From Soonwooa sp023440705 (GTDB lineage: Bacteria; Bacteroidota; Bacteroidia; Flavobacteriales; Weeksellaceae), in the NCBI GenBank assembly GCA_023440705.1, contig JAEXRP010000092.1:39428-103427 (forward strand): a stretch of 64,000 nucleotides of DNA, in the 5' to 3' direction. Both the position numbers and the translations under genes were made by a program. This document shows positions 41,745 to 49,930 of the stretch, piece after piece (the first letter of the stretch is position 1; each line of letters opens with the position of its first letter). The notes below the pieces were generated by a model that searched no databases, had not been told where the DNA came from, and worked only from the letters and a program-made list of their open reading frames with translations.

Positions 41745-42098
41745 TTATGTGTTTTCAACAAAGAATTTGATGTTGTCAATCGGTGTTCCGAGCATTGCTA
41801 CTTGTCCTTTTATCAAGATTGGACTTTCTATCAAATCTGGCGTTGAGTGTAAGATTTCATAGATGTTATCGTCGGTTAAAGCTTCGATTTTAGCCCCAAT
41901 TTTTTCTTTCCATTTGTTGATTCTGTCTAAGAAATATTGTGGCTTAATATTTAGTTTTTTAACCAAATTTTTAAGTTCTAAAACAGATAATTGGTGCGTC
42001 TTTAGATCAATTAATTGGAACTTGATGTTGTGCTCGTCCAAGTATTCGAGGATAGCTCGGGATTTCGGGCAATTACTGTTGTATATAACCTCTAACAT
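41745..42098 (-). CDS. ArsC/Spx-family (arsenate reductase-like) protein
   Basis: A 117-residue thioredoxin-fold protein of the ArsC family. The motif NSNCPKSRAILEYL places a redox Cys at position 10, and ESPILIKGQVAMLGTP corresponds to the conserved RPI-type region near the C-terminus, although the Arg normally before Pro-Ile is replaced by Glu-Ser. That change makes true arsenate reduction uncertain; Spx-like or YffB-like roles are alternatives. No arsenic resistance gene is nearby. Monocistronic, between rpmB and the deoxynucleoside kinase. Confidence 0.75.
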   Translation of the reverse strand: MLEVIYNSNCPKSRAILEYLDEHNIKFQLIDLKTHQLSVLELKNLVKKLNIKPQYFLDRINKWKEKIGAKIEALTDDNIYEILHSTPDLIESPILIKGQVAMLGTPIDNIKFFVENT

Positions 42099-42188
42099 GA
42101 TAAGGTTTTTTTAGGATTTTTGTAATAATAAAGTGTCAATCTTCATTGTTGGCAGTTAGCCATATCCTTCAACTTGCCGAAATTTTGT

Positions 42189-42803
42189 CTAGAACAAACC
42201 GTTCAGTTCTCCGTCAATTCTTTCCAAAATGTAACCAAAATCTTCAGGTTTTTCAACGAAATCTAAGTTGTCAACTTCGATAACTAGAAGTTTTCCTTCT
42301 TTGTAATTAGAAATCCAACTCTCATATTTGTTATTAAGTTTTGACAAATAATCGATGCTAATACTCGTCTCGTAATCGCGTCCTCTTTTCGCAATTTGAC
42401 GTACCAAAGTTGGTATTTCGGCTTTTAAGTAAATTAGCAAATCTGGTGCCGAAACAAAGTCTTTCATCAAGTTAAAAACGGATAAATAATTTTTATAATC
42501 GCGCTCCGAAAGTAGATTCATTTCTGCTAAATTTTCTGCAAAAATGTGCGCATCTTCGTAGATTGTACGATCTTGAATGACGTTTTTTCCGCTGTCGCGA
42601 ATCTCTTTAACTTGACGGAATCTGCTTCCCAAAAAGTAGATCTGTAGTGCAAAAGACCATTTTGACATATCACCATAAAAATCGTCCAAATAAGGGTTGT
42701 GATCAACGTCTTCGAACTGCGCTTCCCACTCATAATGTTTAGAAAGCATTCTTGTTAAAGTCGTTTTTCCTGCGCCAATATTTCCAGTTACAGCAATATG
42801 CAT
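42189..42803 (-). CDS. deoxynucleoside kinase
   Basis: A 204-residue nucleoside salvage kinase of the dCK/dGK/dAK type. It has the P-loop TGNIGAGKTTL, the ED pair (FEDVDHNPYLDDFY), the ERS-like DRTIYEDAHIF segment, and the LID region RQIAKRGRDYE. Bacteroidota usually use it for deoxyadenosine or deoxyguanosine; the specific base is not determined here. Monocistronic on the minus strand. Confidence 0.88.
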   Translation of the reverse strand: MHIAVTGNIGAGKTTLTRMLSKHYEWEAQFEDVDHNPYLDDFYGDMSKWSFALQIYFLGSRFRQVKEIRDSGKNVIQDRTIYEDAHIFAENLAEMNLLSERDYKNYLSVFNLMKDFVSAPDLLIYLKAEIPTLVRQIAKRGRDYETSISIDYLSKLNNKYESWISNYKEGKLLVIEVDNLDFVEKPEDFGYILERIDGELNGLF

Positions 42804-42847
42804 GATCTTATTTTGTTCTAAGTTATTGATTATTAAGCTTGAGTGTT

Positions 42848-43615
42848 TTACGACTCGGGCTTGTAAAGATATAGCTTGTTTTTGCTGCGAACCAAAAATC
42901 CTGACTTATTTTTATCCACAATTTCTGAGTCTTGTTTATAACTCAATTTTTTTACTTTTTTGTCGGTAGAATATTGGATGAGTTCAGGTTTTGTAAAAAC
43001 TAAAATAGTCTCGTTTTCGCGCTTTAGTTTTGTCGGTAGATTTAGTTCGATTTTATCAAGAATTTCGCCTCTTAAATTTAAAACTAAAAAAGAATTTTTC
43101 TTTAATAAATAAACTTTGTTTTCGTATACCAACATGTCGAGGATATCTTCCATGTTTTGATAAAAAGGGAAGCTGTTGACGATTTTGTTGTTTCTATAAT
43201 TGTATTGAATTAACTTTTTCGAGCTATCATCCAGTAACCAAAGACTTTGTTGATCTTCAACATAAACGCTTTTTATGAAATTAAAATTTTCCGAAAGTCG
43301 TATGTTTTGGATGTCATTAAGATTGGCGTCCGTTAGTTTAATCTCTTGTGTGTTCTCGGAAAAGAAAACGATGTTAAGCGGATTGTTAATCGCTTGTGCT
43401 CGGAAAGGTCTTGGCAGCATTTGTTGTGCGGTTTTTTGACCAAGCGTATCATATTTAGTAAAACTAAAACTTTTTGCATTGTATAAATAGATGTTATCGT
43501 AGTCGTCAAAATAAATTCCTTGGCAGTCTTTTAAGTTAAGACTGTCGGATTTTATTTCGGTTTGACTAAATAACCAAAAAGGCAATAAGCAAAACAAAAA
43601 CAATAAGTTTTTCAT
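42848..43615 (-). CDS. secreted protein, probable beta-propeller-like
   Basis: An exported 255-residue protein I cannot name. The signal peptide ends LFSQ, before Thr-Glu. The mature part has repeated strand patterns with aromatic-rich turns (IYFDDYDNIYLYNAK, SLWLLDDSSKKLIQYNYRN, LDMLVYENKVYLLKKNSFLVLN), suggesting a beta-propeller. No enzyme motif seen. It has its own promoter-like elements at 43646-43675 and is followed by the deoxynucleoside kinase gene 44 nt downstream, possibly in one transcript. Confidence 0.65.
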   Translation of the reverse strand: MKNLLFLFCLLPFWLFSQTEIKSDSLNLKDCQGIYFDDYDNIYLYNAKSFSFTKYDTLGQKTAQQMLPRPFRAQAINNPLNIVFFSENTQEIKLTDANLNDIQNIRLSENFNFIKSVYVEDQQSLWLLDDSSKKLIQYNYRNNKIVNSFPFYQNMEDILDMLVYENKVYLLKKNSFLVLNLRGEILDKIELNLPTKLKRENETILVFTKPELIQYSTDKKVKKLSYKQDSEIVDKNKSGFLVRSKNKLYLYKPES

Positions 43616-43645
43616 TTAGTTAAATAAGATTAGCGATTTCTGATT

Positions 43646-43675
43646 CAAAAATAAATAAAAAAGTCCAAGCATCAA
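43646..43675 (-). promoter_or_regulatory. candidate promoter of the propeller-like protein gene
   Basis: Minus strand: TTG (43675-43673), 19 nt, then TATTTTTG (43653-43646). The -33 part lies inside the loop of the neighbouring terminator hairpin, so promoter and terminator overlap. Confidence 0.5.
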
Positions 43676-43688
43676 CTTGGACTTTTTT
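43657..43688. terminator. terminator hairpin after the inverted-repeat element
   Basis: Perfect 13-bp stem AAAAAAGTCCAAG / CTTGGACTTTTTT with a 6-nt loop. On the minus strand it would stop transcription arriving from the glutaminyl cyclase gene. Confidence 0.8.
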
Positions 43689-43691
43689 ATT

Positions 43692-43818
43692 TAACGCAGT
43701 CACTTCGAGTAAAAATCTGTAAGATTTTGTATCGAGAAGTTTTATTGATAAGTAAATTAACTTGTTTTCGATACAATTTTCTTCGAAAATCACTCAAACT
43801 GACGTTAATTTGCTTATC
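43692..43818. repeat. intergenic inverted-repeat element
   Basis: Two imperfect copies of a roughly 45-bp unit face each other. The left copy (about 43694-43738) contains CGAGT ... GTATCGAGAAG. The right copy (about 43763-43807) read in reverse contains GAGTG ... GTATCGAAAAC. A nested pair, GATAAGTAAATTAAC (43747-43761) and GTTAATTTGCTTATC (43804-43818), matches at 14 of 15 positions. The organisation resembles mobile palindromic (REP/BIME-like) elements; no ORF is inside. Confidence 0.65.
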
Positions 43819-43854
43819 TGAAAACTAAGGTTAATTGAATGTAGTATCAATAAA

Positions 43855-44877
43855 TTATTTGAATTTCACTTCGTAGATTTTTGGCCAATTTTTACCAGTA
43901 ACTAGCATGTTTTCACCTTTGAAGGCGATGCCGTTAAGGACGTTATCTGTGCTAGTTGTGTTTTCTTTTGCAATGTTTGTGAAATCCATTTTACCAACAA
44001 CTTCACCAGTTTTTGGATCGATTTTCAAGATAATTGGTTTCATCCACACATTCGCATAGATGTAGCCTTTATAATATTCTAGTTCGTTAATTTGGTCGTA
44101 AGATTCTGTATTGCCAGCAACCGCGATTTCGCGAACGATTTTAGAAGGATTTTTCGGATCTAAGAAATAAATACTTTTTGTTCCGTCTGATAAAATTAAA
44201 TATTGACCATCATAAGTTAAGCCCCAACCTTCGCCAATCTCATCTGGATAAGCAAATTCTGAAAGAAGTGTTAAGCTTGCCTTGTCATAAATAAAGCCTT
44301 TTTTATTCTTCCAAGTTAATTGGTAAACTTTATCGCCAATAATTGTGCTGCCTTCAGCAAAAACATCTTCCGGATTTTTAGTTGCCACAATTGGCGTTGT
44401 TGATCCAAGTGTATATTTTAAGATTTGCGAAGCGCCGTTTTGACCATCACTTTCGTAGATTGTGTTGCCATCAATTTGGAAGCCTTGTACAAAGTTTTGA
44501 GGATTATGTGGATATTCTGCAATGATGTCGTAGGCGATTGTTGCTTCTGGATTTTTAGCAAAAACATTAATGGTAGCATCTTGTGTTAAAACTTGGCCAT
44601 CTTTCTTTTTAATATTAAAAGTTACCGCATTGTCGCCAAGTGTGAAAAATTTAGGATCGATAACTAGATTGCTCGTTTCTTTATCTCCAAAATTAATCGT
44701 GATGCTTTCTGCGTTGTTAAGGACCTCTTGCGGAATGTTAAGCTTGTCACCGAAGTGATAACCTTTGCTTTCCATAGAGATATTGTAGTCGTTGAGATTA
44801 TTAAGAATTTCCTTATCCTTATTACATGATACGAACATCATAAAAGCAACTGCGGAAAGGATGAAATATTTTTTCAT
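43855..44877 (-). CDS. glutaminyl-peptide cyclotransferase, lipoprotein form
   Basis: Enzyme turning an N-terminal Gln into pyroglutamate. It belongs to the plant-type/bacterial five-bladed propeller family: FVQGFQIDGNTIYESDGQNGAS, VYQLTWKNKKGFIYD, EGWGLTYDGQYLILSDGT, and INELEYYKGYIYANVWM are diagnostic. An N-terminal lipoprotein signal (FVSC) and an Ig-like domain (about residues 35-110) precede the propeller (about 115-340). I start at ATG 44877, because it opens the signal peptide and because a TAATTTTG promoter motif lies at 44912-44905, overlapping the longer reading from 44907. Its likely substrates are exported proteins whose mature N-terminus is Gln, many of which are encoded here. 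Confidence 0.88.
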   Translation of the reverse strand: MKKYFILSAVAFMMFVSCNKDKEILNNLNDYNISMESKGYHFGDKLNIPQEVLNNAESITINFGDKETSNLVIDPKFFTLGDNAVTFNIKKKDGQVLTQDATINVFAKNPEATIAYDIIAEYPHNPQNFVQGFQIDGNTIYESDGQNGASQILKYTLGSTTPIVATKNPEDVFAEGSTIIGDKVYQLTWKNKKGFIYDKASLTLLSEFAYPDEIGEGWGLTYDGQYLILSDGTKSIYFLDPKNPSKIVREIAVAGNTESYDQINELEYYKGYIYANVWMKPIILKIDPKTGEVVGKMDFTNIAKENTTSTDNVLNGIAFKGENMLVTGKNWPKIYEVKFK

Positions 44878-44904
44878 AAATGATTTTTCTAAAATTTTAA
44901 ACTT

Positions 44905-44912
44905 CAAAATTA
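44905..44912 (-). promoter_or_regulatory. candidate -7 element of the glutaminyl cyclase gene
   Basis: Minus strand TAATTTTG (TAnnTTTG), 27 nt before the ATG at 44877. No clear -33 TTTG is seen. Confidence 0.4.
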
Positions 44913-44964
44913 CAAAAATTAAAAATCTAAGTTGTATAAATTTTTTTTAAAACTGTAGAAGATG

Positions 44965-44972
44965 TAGTTTTG
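44965..44972 (+). promoter_or_regulatory. candidate -7 element of folA-recR operon
   Basis: TAGTTTTG (TAnnTTTG), 22 nt before the folA ATG. The -33 region is a T-tract only. Confidence 0.45.
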
Positions 44973-44994
44973 TAAAATAAGCAATTTTTTCAAC

Positions 44995-45495
44995 ATGGTA
45001 AGTATTGTTGTAGCAATGGGGAAAAATAACGCCATTGGAAAAGATAATCAACTTCTCTGGCATCTTCCCGAAGATCTAAAACATTTTAAAAATCTAACAT
45101 CAGGACATCCTATTATTATGGGGCGAAAAACCTACGAAAGTATTGGTCGACCGCTTCCTAATCGTACTAATATTGTGGTTAGTAGAAAGGAGAATTGGTT
45201 TGAAGAAGGGATTTTGATTGTGCCAAGTTTGAAAGAAGCTTTAAAGCATGCTAAAAAAATTGATAGCGAAGTTTTTGTAATCGGCGGCGGAAATATATAC
45301 TCGCAAACGATAGATTTGGTGGATAGATTGGAAGTGACAATTGTTGATGGTGAAATGGATGCTGATGTTTTCTTCCCTAAAATTGATTCTATAATTTGGG
45401 CAGAAACCAAAAGAGATTGTCATAGCAAAGACGAAAAAAATGCATTCGATTATTGTTTTGTAACCTACGAAAGAAAGGAAAGTCTTAAGAAGTAG
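44995..45495 (+). CDS. folA: dihydrofolate reductase
   Basis: Reduces dihydrofolate to tetrahydrofolate with NADPH. 166 residues with the complete set of motifs: VVAMGKNNAIGKDNQLLWHLPEDL (substrate-binding Trp and acidic residue), HPIIMGRKTYESIGRPLPNR, VIGGGNIYSQT, and the C-terminal DYCFVTYERK. Its stop codon is immediately followed by the ATG of recR (no gap), so the two are co-transcribed. thyA is not in the window. Confidence 0.97.
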   Translation: MVSIVVAMGKNNAIGKDNQLLWHLPEDLKHFKNLTSGHPIIMGRKTYESIGRPLPNRTNIVVSRKENWFEEGILIVPSLKEALKHAKKIDSEVFVIGGGNIYSQTIDLVDRLEVTIVDGEMDADVFFPKIDSIIWAETKRDCHSKDEKNAFDYCFVTYERKESLKK

Positions 45496-46107
45496 ATGGA
45501 TTATCCAAGTAAAGTTTTGGCTAAAGCGGTTGATGAGATTTCTGGACTTCCTGGCATTGGGAAAAAGTCAGCATTGCGTTTGGCGTTGCATCTTCTTAGG
45601 CAACCAGCGTCGCAAGGTGTGGCTTTAGGAACTGCGATTCAGAATTTAGTGACAGATATTAAATATTGTAAAGATTGTCATAATTTTTCGGATAATGATA
45701 TTTGCGACATCTGTGTTGATGACAAAAGAAATGCGGAAGTACTTTGCGTTGTCGAAGATGTTCGCGATGTTATGGCGATAGAAAATACATCAAAATTCAA
45801 AGGAAAATATTTGGTGCTTGGTGGTAAAATTTCGCCAATGGAAGGTGTTGGTCCTGCACAATTGCATATTGATAGCATCGAGAAAAAATTGGAAACTGGC
45901 GAAGTTAAAGAATTGATTTTTGCGCTAAGTGCCACGATGGAAGGCGACACGACGGCTTATTATATTTATAAAAAGTTTAAGCAATTTAATGTTCAGTTTT
46001 CGAGTATTGCACGCGGGATTTCCGTTGGTGATGAGCTAGAATATGCTGACGAAATATCGTTAGGAAGATCGATTATCAATCGTTTACCTTATAACGAAAA
46101 ACTATAG
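45496..46107 (+). CDS. recR: recombination protein RecR
   Basis: RecR helps RecFO load RecA on gapped DNA; recF is also in this window, about 42 kb away. 203 residues: an N-terminal helix-hairpin-helix (ISGLPGIGKKSALRLALHLL), a four-Cys zinc finger (YCKDCHNFSDNDICDIC), a Toprim domain (LCVVEDVRDVMAIE to LGGKISPMEGVGP) and the C-terminal Walker-B-like region (FALSATMEGDTTAYYIYKKF). It is directly abutted to folA and 13 nt from the glycosyltransferase start. Confidence 0.97.
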   Translation: MDYPSKVLAKAVDEISGLPGIGKKSALRLALHLLRQPASQGVALGTAIQNLVTDIKYCKDCHNFSDNDICDICVDDKRNAEVLCVVEDVRDVMAIENTSKFKGKYLVLGGKISPMEGVGPAQLHIDSIEKKLETGEVKELIFALSATMEGDTTAYYIYKKFKQFNVQFSSIARGISVGDELEYADEISLGRSIINRLPYNEKL

Positions 46108-46120
46108 AAGAAGGAATTTG

Positions 46121-46963
46121 ATGGTAAAAATAAGTGTTGTTATTGTTCATTATAATGTTGCGGATTTGCTTCGCAATTGTATTGTGTCGATTAATAAATA
46201 TTTTACTGATGTTAATTTCGAAATCCTTGTTGTGGATAATTTGTCTCCAAATGAAGATTGGAAGAATTTAATTCAAGAATTTCCGAAAGTTAATTTTATT
46301 GCTTCTCAAAAAAATCATGGTTTTTCGATCGCGAATAATATCGGTGTCGAACATGCGAAAGGCGAATATGTTTTAATCCTAAATCCAGATACGGAAATTG
46401 AAGGTTTTTATATTAAAGAACTTTTGGATTTTGCAGATTCTAAATCAAAATTTGGTTGTCTTGGTGTAAGAATGCATGATAAACAAGGTGCTTTTTTACC
46501 AGAAAGTAAAAGGTCTGTGCCAGATATGCGCAATTCTTTTGAAAAACTATTTACACCTTTTTCTAAAAAATCGGATGCTAAAACATATTACCGTAACGAC
46601 ATCGGAGAATTTGAAATCGCTGAATGTGAGGTTTTTACAGGTGCTTTTTTAATTGTTAAAAAAGTTGTTTATCAAGAGGTTGGAGGTTTTGATGAAGCTT
46701 ACTTTATGTATGGCGAAGACATCGATTTGTGTTATACGATTGCGCAACATGGCTATCAAAATTACTACTACGGAAAGTATTCAATCCTGCATTACAAAGG
46801 GGAAAGCACGATGAAAGATGAAGTATATCTTCAAAGATTTTATGGTGCGATGCAGATTTTTATTGAAAAATATTACAAAAAGCAAAAGCCGTTTCAGTAT
46901 TTTATTTTGAATTTAGGTTTAAAATTGAGACATTTTTATGCTAAATCTAAACTTCCTCGTTAG
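46121..46963 (+). CDS. family 2 glycosyltransferase, rhamnosyltransferase-like
   Basis: Cytosolic or membrane-associated GT-A enzyme of 280 residues. The nucleotide-binding start VVIVHYNVADLLRNCIVSI, the DNLSPNEDW segment, NHGFSIANNIGV, the DxD-like motif in LILNPDTEIE and the catalytic region GGFDEAYFMYGEDIDLCYT are those of bacterial GT2 rhamnosyl/dTDP-sugar transferases. Probably acts in LPS or exopolysaccharide assembly; donor unknown. I chose the ATG at 46121 over a TTG one codon earlier. Last gene of the folA-recR unit; its 3' end overlaps the convergent gene by 17 bp. Confidence 0.86.
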   Translation: MVKISVVIVHYNVADLLRNCIVSINKYFTDVNFEILVVDNLSPNEDWKNLIQEFPKVNFIASQKNHGFSIANNIGVEHAKGEYVLILNPDTEIEGFYIKELLDFADSKSKFGCLGVRMHDKQGAFLPESKRSVPDMRNSFEKLFTPFSKKSDAKTYYRNDIGEFEIAECEVFTGAFLIVKKVVYQEVGGFDEAYFMYGEDIDLCYTIAQHGYQNYYYGKYSILHYKGESTMKDEVYLQRFYGAMQIFIEKYYKKQKPFQYFILNLGLKLRHFYAKSKLPR

Positions 46964-47474
46964 ATTTCATTTCGTGTGGAAGTGTCGATTCTTCCGCGAA
47001 TTTTCTTAATTTTTTCATTTCTTCTTTAGAAAGTCGTTGACCAATTTGTGCGGCAATGTAAGTTCCTATAACCAATGCTAAAGCCACAAATGATGCGCTT
47101 AATGCCCAAGGAAAATCGTTGGAGTTGATTTGTTTTTCGACATAATACATGGTGAAAAATGTCATCCAAAGTATCGAAAATATAAAATACAAAAACATAA
47201 AAAATGTCCACACAGCTGAGCTTGGTCCAAAAATACCACGAATGTAGGTTTGTCCATCTTCGATTTCGGTTCGTAATGCGAGGTTGGGTTTCCAGTAGTT
47301 GTTATTCTCGTTTTTTACAAAAATAGTGGCGACTTCACGGTTGATATTTCCAGTGAATTCTTTGTTGTTTTCTTTTAAATAGTTTTTTATGTTTTCCGAA
47401 TACTCATCGGGCGTCAAGCTTGTTTTTAGTTTGAATCTTACCCTTGTCCGGATGCTCGTAAGTGTATCTTCCAT
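46947..47474 (-). CDS. hypothetical membrane protein, two helices
   Basis: A 175-residue protein I do not recognise. It has a soluble N-terminal domain (about 1-85, with repeated basic and acidic residues), two transmembrane helices (about 87-108, TFFMFLYFIFSILWMTFF, and about 122-143, ALSASFVALALVIGTYIAA), and a charged C-terminal tail with KEEMKKLRKF. It starts 1 nt after the stop codon of the retropepsin-like protease gene, so the two are almost certainly co-expressed. Its 3' end overlaps the convergent glycosyltransferase by 17 bp. Confidence 0.65.
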   Translation of the reverse strand: MEDTLTSIRTRVRFKLKTSLTPDEYSENIKNYLKENNKEFTGNINREVATIFVKNENNNYWKPNLALRTEIEDGQTYIRGIFGPSSAVWTFFMFLYFIFSILWMTFFTMYYVEKQINSNDFPWALSASFVALALVIGTYIAAQIGQRLSKEEMKKLRKFAEESTLPHEMKSNEEV

Positions 47475-47475
47475 A

Positions 47476-48819
47476 TTAATGTTCTTCGTAAGGGATTGGG
47501 TCTTTTAAGATGATGTTATATATGACTGTCGTGCCGTTTCTTTCTGCTTCAATTTTAATGGTTTTACCTTCTTGTGATTTTAGGATTTTATTAATTTTTG
47601 ATAAGGTCATGTCTGACGTTTTTTTACCATCAATTTTTACTAAAGCATCGCCTTTTTGTAATCCAGCAAGTTGAGCTGGAGAATCTTTCCGTGTTCCTGC
47701 TATCACAAATCTCGGTTTTAATGTAAATTTATATTGAAAATTTTCTGTGCTAGAATAGATATTTTCCTCATTAGTGCCACCGGTATTTTTGGGTTTTGTT
47801 TCGACTTCTACAAGGTCTTTTTCCCATGAAAGTCCATCTTGTCTTACTTCGAGTCCACTAAGGTCAAACAAAAATGGATTGTTATAATATTTATTTTTCT
47901 TGAAGTAAACTTTCTCATTTGGATAATCAAAAACCATATTGAATCTTCTGAAAATCTCCGAGCCGATTGATCCTTTTCTGTCGGGGACTAACTTAAGGTG
48001 AGCAATAGAAGCGGGATCTGGCATTGCAACGAGAGGTTTAATAAATTCGAATTTTCCGAAATACAAGCCGCGAATTCTACTGCGTTTTCCATAAATGTCA
48101 CCACTAAAACCAGCGCCTAGATAATCGTCAATATTTGGACGGTTATAATTAAAACCTGGAATTAAAGTTGGGAAAAGCCAAATAGAATCCGTGTTTCCAG
48201 AATCCAAAAGGAGTTTTGAGCTTTTCTTTTCGCGTGTCATTTCAATATCAGCAAACATGTAAGGCTTGTTAAGTTCTAGACTTATATTAAAAACTTCATG
48301 TTTTTTTACACGTTTTGATAATTTATTTTCGCTCTGATAGATTCTTAATTTTTCGCTAACATAATCAACTTCGATTGGGTAATTTTTAAAAAAAGAGTAA
48401 CCAATTATCCCATTAACAGGATAGCCAAGGCTTGTTGAGATGTTAAAACTCTCATCAAGAATGATATTGAGTTTATGCGAAGAATCTATAAACTGGTTGT
48501 TAATGCTAAGTCTATTGTTGATCGATCTTAAAGCTTCGATGTCAATGTTTTCGCCAAGTCCAGTGAATTTTAATTTCTCAACATTTTTAAAATTCACTTC
48601 TTTGTTTTCTAAACTAAATAATACAGTTTCTGATACGCCAGTATCAAGGAGAAAATTAAGATCAACGCCATTTACATTAATCGGAATAATGATAAGGTTG
48701 TTGACATTAACGAATTTGATTTCAATTTTATCTAATTTTTTATCGACAAACTGAAATCCATCTTGCGCATTTAACAAAAAGTGAAATATTGTGAAAACTA
48801 AAATTAACGTGGATTTCAT
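47476..48819 (-). CDS. secreted retropepsin-like aspartyl protease with PDZ domain
   Basis: Exported protein of 447 residues. The signal peptide ends LLNAQ, before Asp. It carries two aspartyl protease motifs in one chain, NFLLDTGVSETVLF (about residue 57) and LLLDSGNTDSIWLFP (about 207), so both catalytic aspartates of a two-lobed retropepsin-like domain are present. A C-terminal PDZ domain (about 355-440, DSPAQLAGLQKGDALVKIDGK) probably binds substrate C-termini. This clan AA peptidase plus PDZ layout recurs in Bacteroidota. Physiological substrates are unknown. Coupled to a two-helix membrane protein 1 nt downstream. Confidence 0.85.
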   Translation of the reverse strand: MKSTLILVFTIFHFLLNAQDGFQFVDKKLDKIEIKFVNVNNLIIIPINVNGVDLNFLLDTGVSETVLFSLENKEVNFKNVEKLKFTGLGENIDIEALRSINNRLSINNQFIDSSHKLNIILDESFNISTSLGYPVNGIIGYSFFKNYPIEVDYVSEKLRIYQSENKLSKRVKKHEVFNISLELNKPYMFADIEMTREKKSSKLLLDSGNTDSIWLFPTLIPGFNYNRPNIDDYLGAGFSGDIYGKRSRIRGLYFGKFEFIKPLVAMPDPASIAHLKLVPDRKGSIGSEIFRRFNMVFDYPNEKVYFKKNKYYNNPFLFDLSGLEVRQDGLSWEKDLVEVETKPKNTGGTNEENIYSSTENFQYKFTLKPRFVIAGTRKDSPAQLAGLQKGDALVKIDGKKTSDMTLSKINKILKSQEGKTIKIEAERNGTTVIYNIILKDPIPYEEH

Positions 48820-48927
48820 GTTTTGAAAATACTAATTATTTTCATTAAAAGTGGTTTTTATTTTAGTTAAGTTTTTAAAATAATACATTATCGTTAAATT
48901 TTGATTGTGAAAATATATTGTGAAGTA

Positions 48928-48965
48928 TATAGTTAAAGTTTTAAATATTTAAAATTTTAACTATA
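48928..48965. repeat. 38-bp near-perfect palindrome upstream of tonB
   Basis: TATAGTTAAAGTTTTAAAT and its reverse complement abut with one mismatch in 19 pairs. It is entirely A/T apart from the two ends, lies about 95 bp before the TonB ATG and about 110 bp before the protease start on the other side, and has no T-run typical of a terminator. A dimeric regulator site is one possibility. Confidence 0.6.
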
Positions 48966-49060
48966 AAATGGTATTCTTTTTGGTGAAGTAGTAACTAATA
49001 TAAAATATTATTGAAGAGCGGATTTATTTTTAATGATTACTAACTATTAATTTTTATGAA

Positions 49061-49903
49061 ATGGAAAATTTATTAAAGGAACTTCAAAAAAGAGGTTTAG
49101 GATTAGATGAAGTTGTTTTCGAACATCGTAACAAAGCTTATGGCGCTTATCAATTGAGACATGATTATGGAAGCAATCTGTCAAAAGCGATGTTTATCGG
49201 TATTGGTTTATTTATTAGTGTTGCTGCTCTTCCTTTTATTATTAACTCTTTTAAGTCTGATGCTATTATTGAGGATGTTATAACAGGTCCTCCAACGATG
49301 GTTCATATCCAAAAAGATATCGAGGAGCCAACGCCACCACAGGCTACAACTCCGCCACAACAGCAGCAAGTTGTTAATACTGTTGAATATATTGTTCCTA
49401 CACCAAGTCGTCATGTTGATAAAGAAAAACCAATTGCTTCAACCACTGAGATTAATGATGCTGCAATTGGTATAAAGAATATTGATGCACCAACAGCTCC
49501 TAGTACATACGTGCCAATAACGCCGCCGGTGATTGGGACGGGTAATGTACCAACTGTACCAACAACAAGTACGGTTCCTCCAAAAGATCCTAATGCAATC
49601 CCGACACATGTGGATGTTGAAGCGAGTTTTAGAGGTGGAGTAGAAGCTTTCCGACGCGTAATTGGTGAGAATTTTGACACTTCGGAGGTTGATCAAAGTG
49701 GGGTTATTAGTACAGTTGTGACTTTTGTTGTAGAGAAAGACGGAAGTATTTCTAATGTCAAAGCAAAAGGTACTGATGCTGATTTTAACCGAGAGGCAGA
49801 GCGTACTATTAAAGATATAAGAACAAAATGGACGCCCGCTAAACTAGATGGCGAATCTGTAAGATCTTACTTTAGAATTCCGATTTCTATGAAAATTGAG
49901 TAA
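49061..49903 (+). CDS. TonB-like energy transducer
   Basis: Inner-membrane protein of 280 residues that links proton motive force to TonB-dependent outer-membrane transport. It has a cytosolic N-terminus with the Bacteroidota pattern DEVVFEHRNKAYGAYQLRHDY, one transmembrane helix (about 43-62), a Pro/Thr-rich periplasmic linker (about 85-180) and a C-terminal TonB domain (about 185-280) with GVISTVVTFVVEKDGSISNVKAKG, AERTIKDI and WTPAKLDGESVRSYFRIPI. The usual exbB and exbD partners are not in the window. It heads the all-plus-strand part of the window and ends at the hairpin that also carries two DnaA-box sequences. Confidence 0.9.
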   Translation: MENLLKELQKRGLGLDEVVFEHRNKAYGAYQLRHDYGSNLSKAMFIGIGLFISVAALPFIINSFKSDAIIEDVITGPPTMVHIQKDIEEPTPPQATTPPQQQQVVNTVEYIVPTPSRHVDKEKPIASTTEINDAAIGIKNIDAPTAPSTYVPITPPVIGTGNVPTVPTTSTVPPKDPNAIPTHVDVEASFRGGVEAFRRVIGENFDTSEVDQSGVISTVVTFVVEKDGSISNVKAKGTDADFNREAERTIKDIRTKWTPAKLDGESVRSYFRIPISMKIE

Positions 49904-49930
49904 AACCTTCTTTTTTAAATATTTAAAATT

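Noticed and set aside
41745..42098. Arsenic resistance locus
   Set aside because: Only an ArsC-like fold is present, the usual Arg before the Pro-Ile near the C-terminus is missing, and no arsR, arsB or acr3 gene is adjacent.
42912..42920. Isolated DnaA-box 9-mer TTATCCACA
   Set aside because: Single site inside a coding region, no cluster or AT-rich gap; most likely chance.
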